A stretch of DNA of 6,652 nt from Verrucomicrobiota bacterium (GTDB lineage Bacteria; Verrucomicrobiota; Verrucomicrobiia; Methylacidiphilales; Verrucolacustridaceae), in the NCBI GenBank assembly GCA_010028775.1, contig RHAF01000069.1, positions 1 through 6,652 of the forward strand. Reading direction: 5' to 3'. The translations under genes and the position numbers were made by a program. This document shows, in pieces, positions 6,576 to 6,652 of this stretch; the first letter of the stretch is position 1, and each line of letters opens with the position of its first letter. The notes beneath the pieces were generated by a model that did no database searches, had not been told where the DNA came from, and saw only the letters and a program-made list of their open reading frames with translations.

Positions 6576-6652
6576 CCCAGCCTCCTTTGCATCCAGACGC
6601 TTTGCATCAAACCCATCGCGGCCATGCAAACGGCCAGAAAGGTCCCTCCGTA
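6572..6652 (-). CDS. rodA: RodA/FtsW-family peptidoglycan polymerase, last 26 residues
   Basis: The - strand is open from the window edge to TGA at 6574-6572, encoding YGGTFLAVCMAAMGLMQSVW and then MQRRLG. The opening YGGT matches the conserved S-YGG-S/T motif before the last transmembrane helix of RodA/FtsW/SpoVE proteins. The next 17 or so residues are hydrophobic and form that final helix, and a short basic tail (RR) suits a cytoplasmic end. These SEDS proteins polymerise glycan strands at the inner membrane. RodA (elongation) is preferred over FtsW because rng commonly follows mre/rod genes and because the tail is very short. Only 26 residues are visible, so the RodA/FtsW choice is an inference. 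Confidence 0.7.
   Translation of the reverse strand, partial: YGGTFLAVCMAAMGLMQSVWMQRRLG
6581..6588 (-). promoter_or_regulatory. Strong Shine-Dalgarno-like AAAGGAGG inside the rodA 3' end
   Basis: AAAGGAGG on the - strand lies within the codons for the closing M-Q-R-R-L-G of RodA. It is 5 nt from the TTG at 6575 and 46 nt from the rng ATG, too far to serve rng directly. Either it drives the small bridging ORF or it is a chance result of two AGG arginine codons. Confidence 0.35.

Overview
This window is a compact, gene-dense stretch of GC-rich bacterial chromosome with almost no intergenic DNA. I see nothing that marks it as mobile: no insertion sequence, phage gene, tRNA, rRNA or CRISPR array. 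The tetratricopeptide protein at the left edge and the style of the RNase G and GlnD proteins resemble what I recall from Verrucomicrobiota or related PVC bacteria. That placement is an impression from memory, not a search result.

Layout. Positions 1-534 (+ strand) hold the C-terminal 177 residues of a TPR-repeat protein. Everything else runs on the - strand as one tight array, read right to left. It begins with the last 26 residues of a RodA/FtsW-type cell-wall polymerase (6572-6652). After a 37-nt gap comes a full RNase G (rng, 4963-6534). Its stop overlaps or nearly touches the start of a full PII uridylyltransferase/uridylyl-removing enzyme (glnD, 2198-4966). The glnD stop in turn overlaps the GTG start of a soluble, double-GAF sensor histidine kinase (531-2201). 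The kinase gene and the TPR gene converge and share their stop codons in a TTAA palindrome at 531-534.

How the genes may work together. The rodA-rng end recalls the mre/rod-rng neighbourhood known from E. coli, where rng (cafA) lies beside cell-shape genes. GlnD reports glutamine status by modifying PII. A histidine kinase translationally coupled to glnD is an attractive candidate for a nitrogen-linked sensor, although it has GAF domains rather than the PAS domain of NtrB, and no response regulator is visible here. All three complete enzymes retain their key catalytic motifs.

Most worth a second look: the coupled kinase after glnD; a possible 14-residue leader ORF with a near-perfect Shine-Dalgarno that bridges the rodA stop and the rng start; a 16-residue amphipathic N-terminal extension on RNase G; an altered ligand-site motif in the first ACT domain of GlnD; and the shared convergent stop codons followed by a GC-rich hairpin. 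I did not find clear evidence of a wholly new system.
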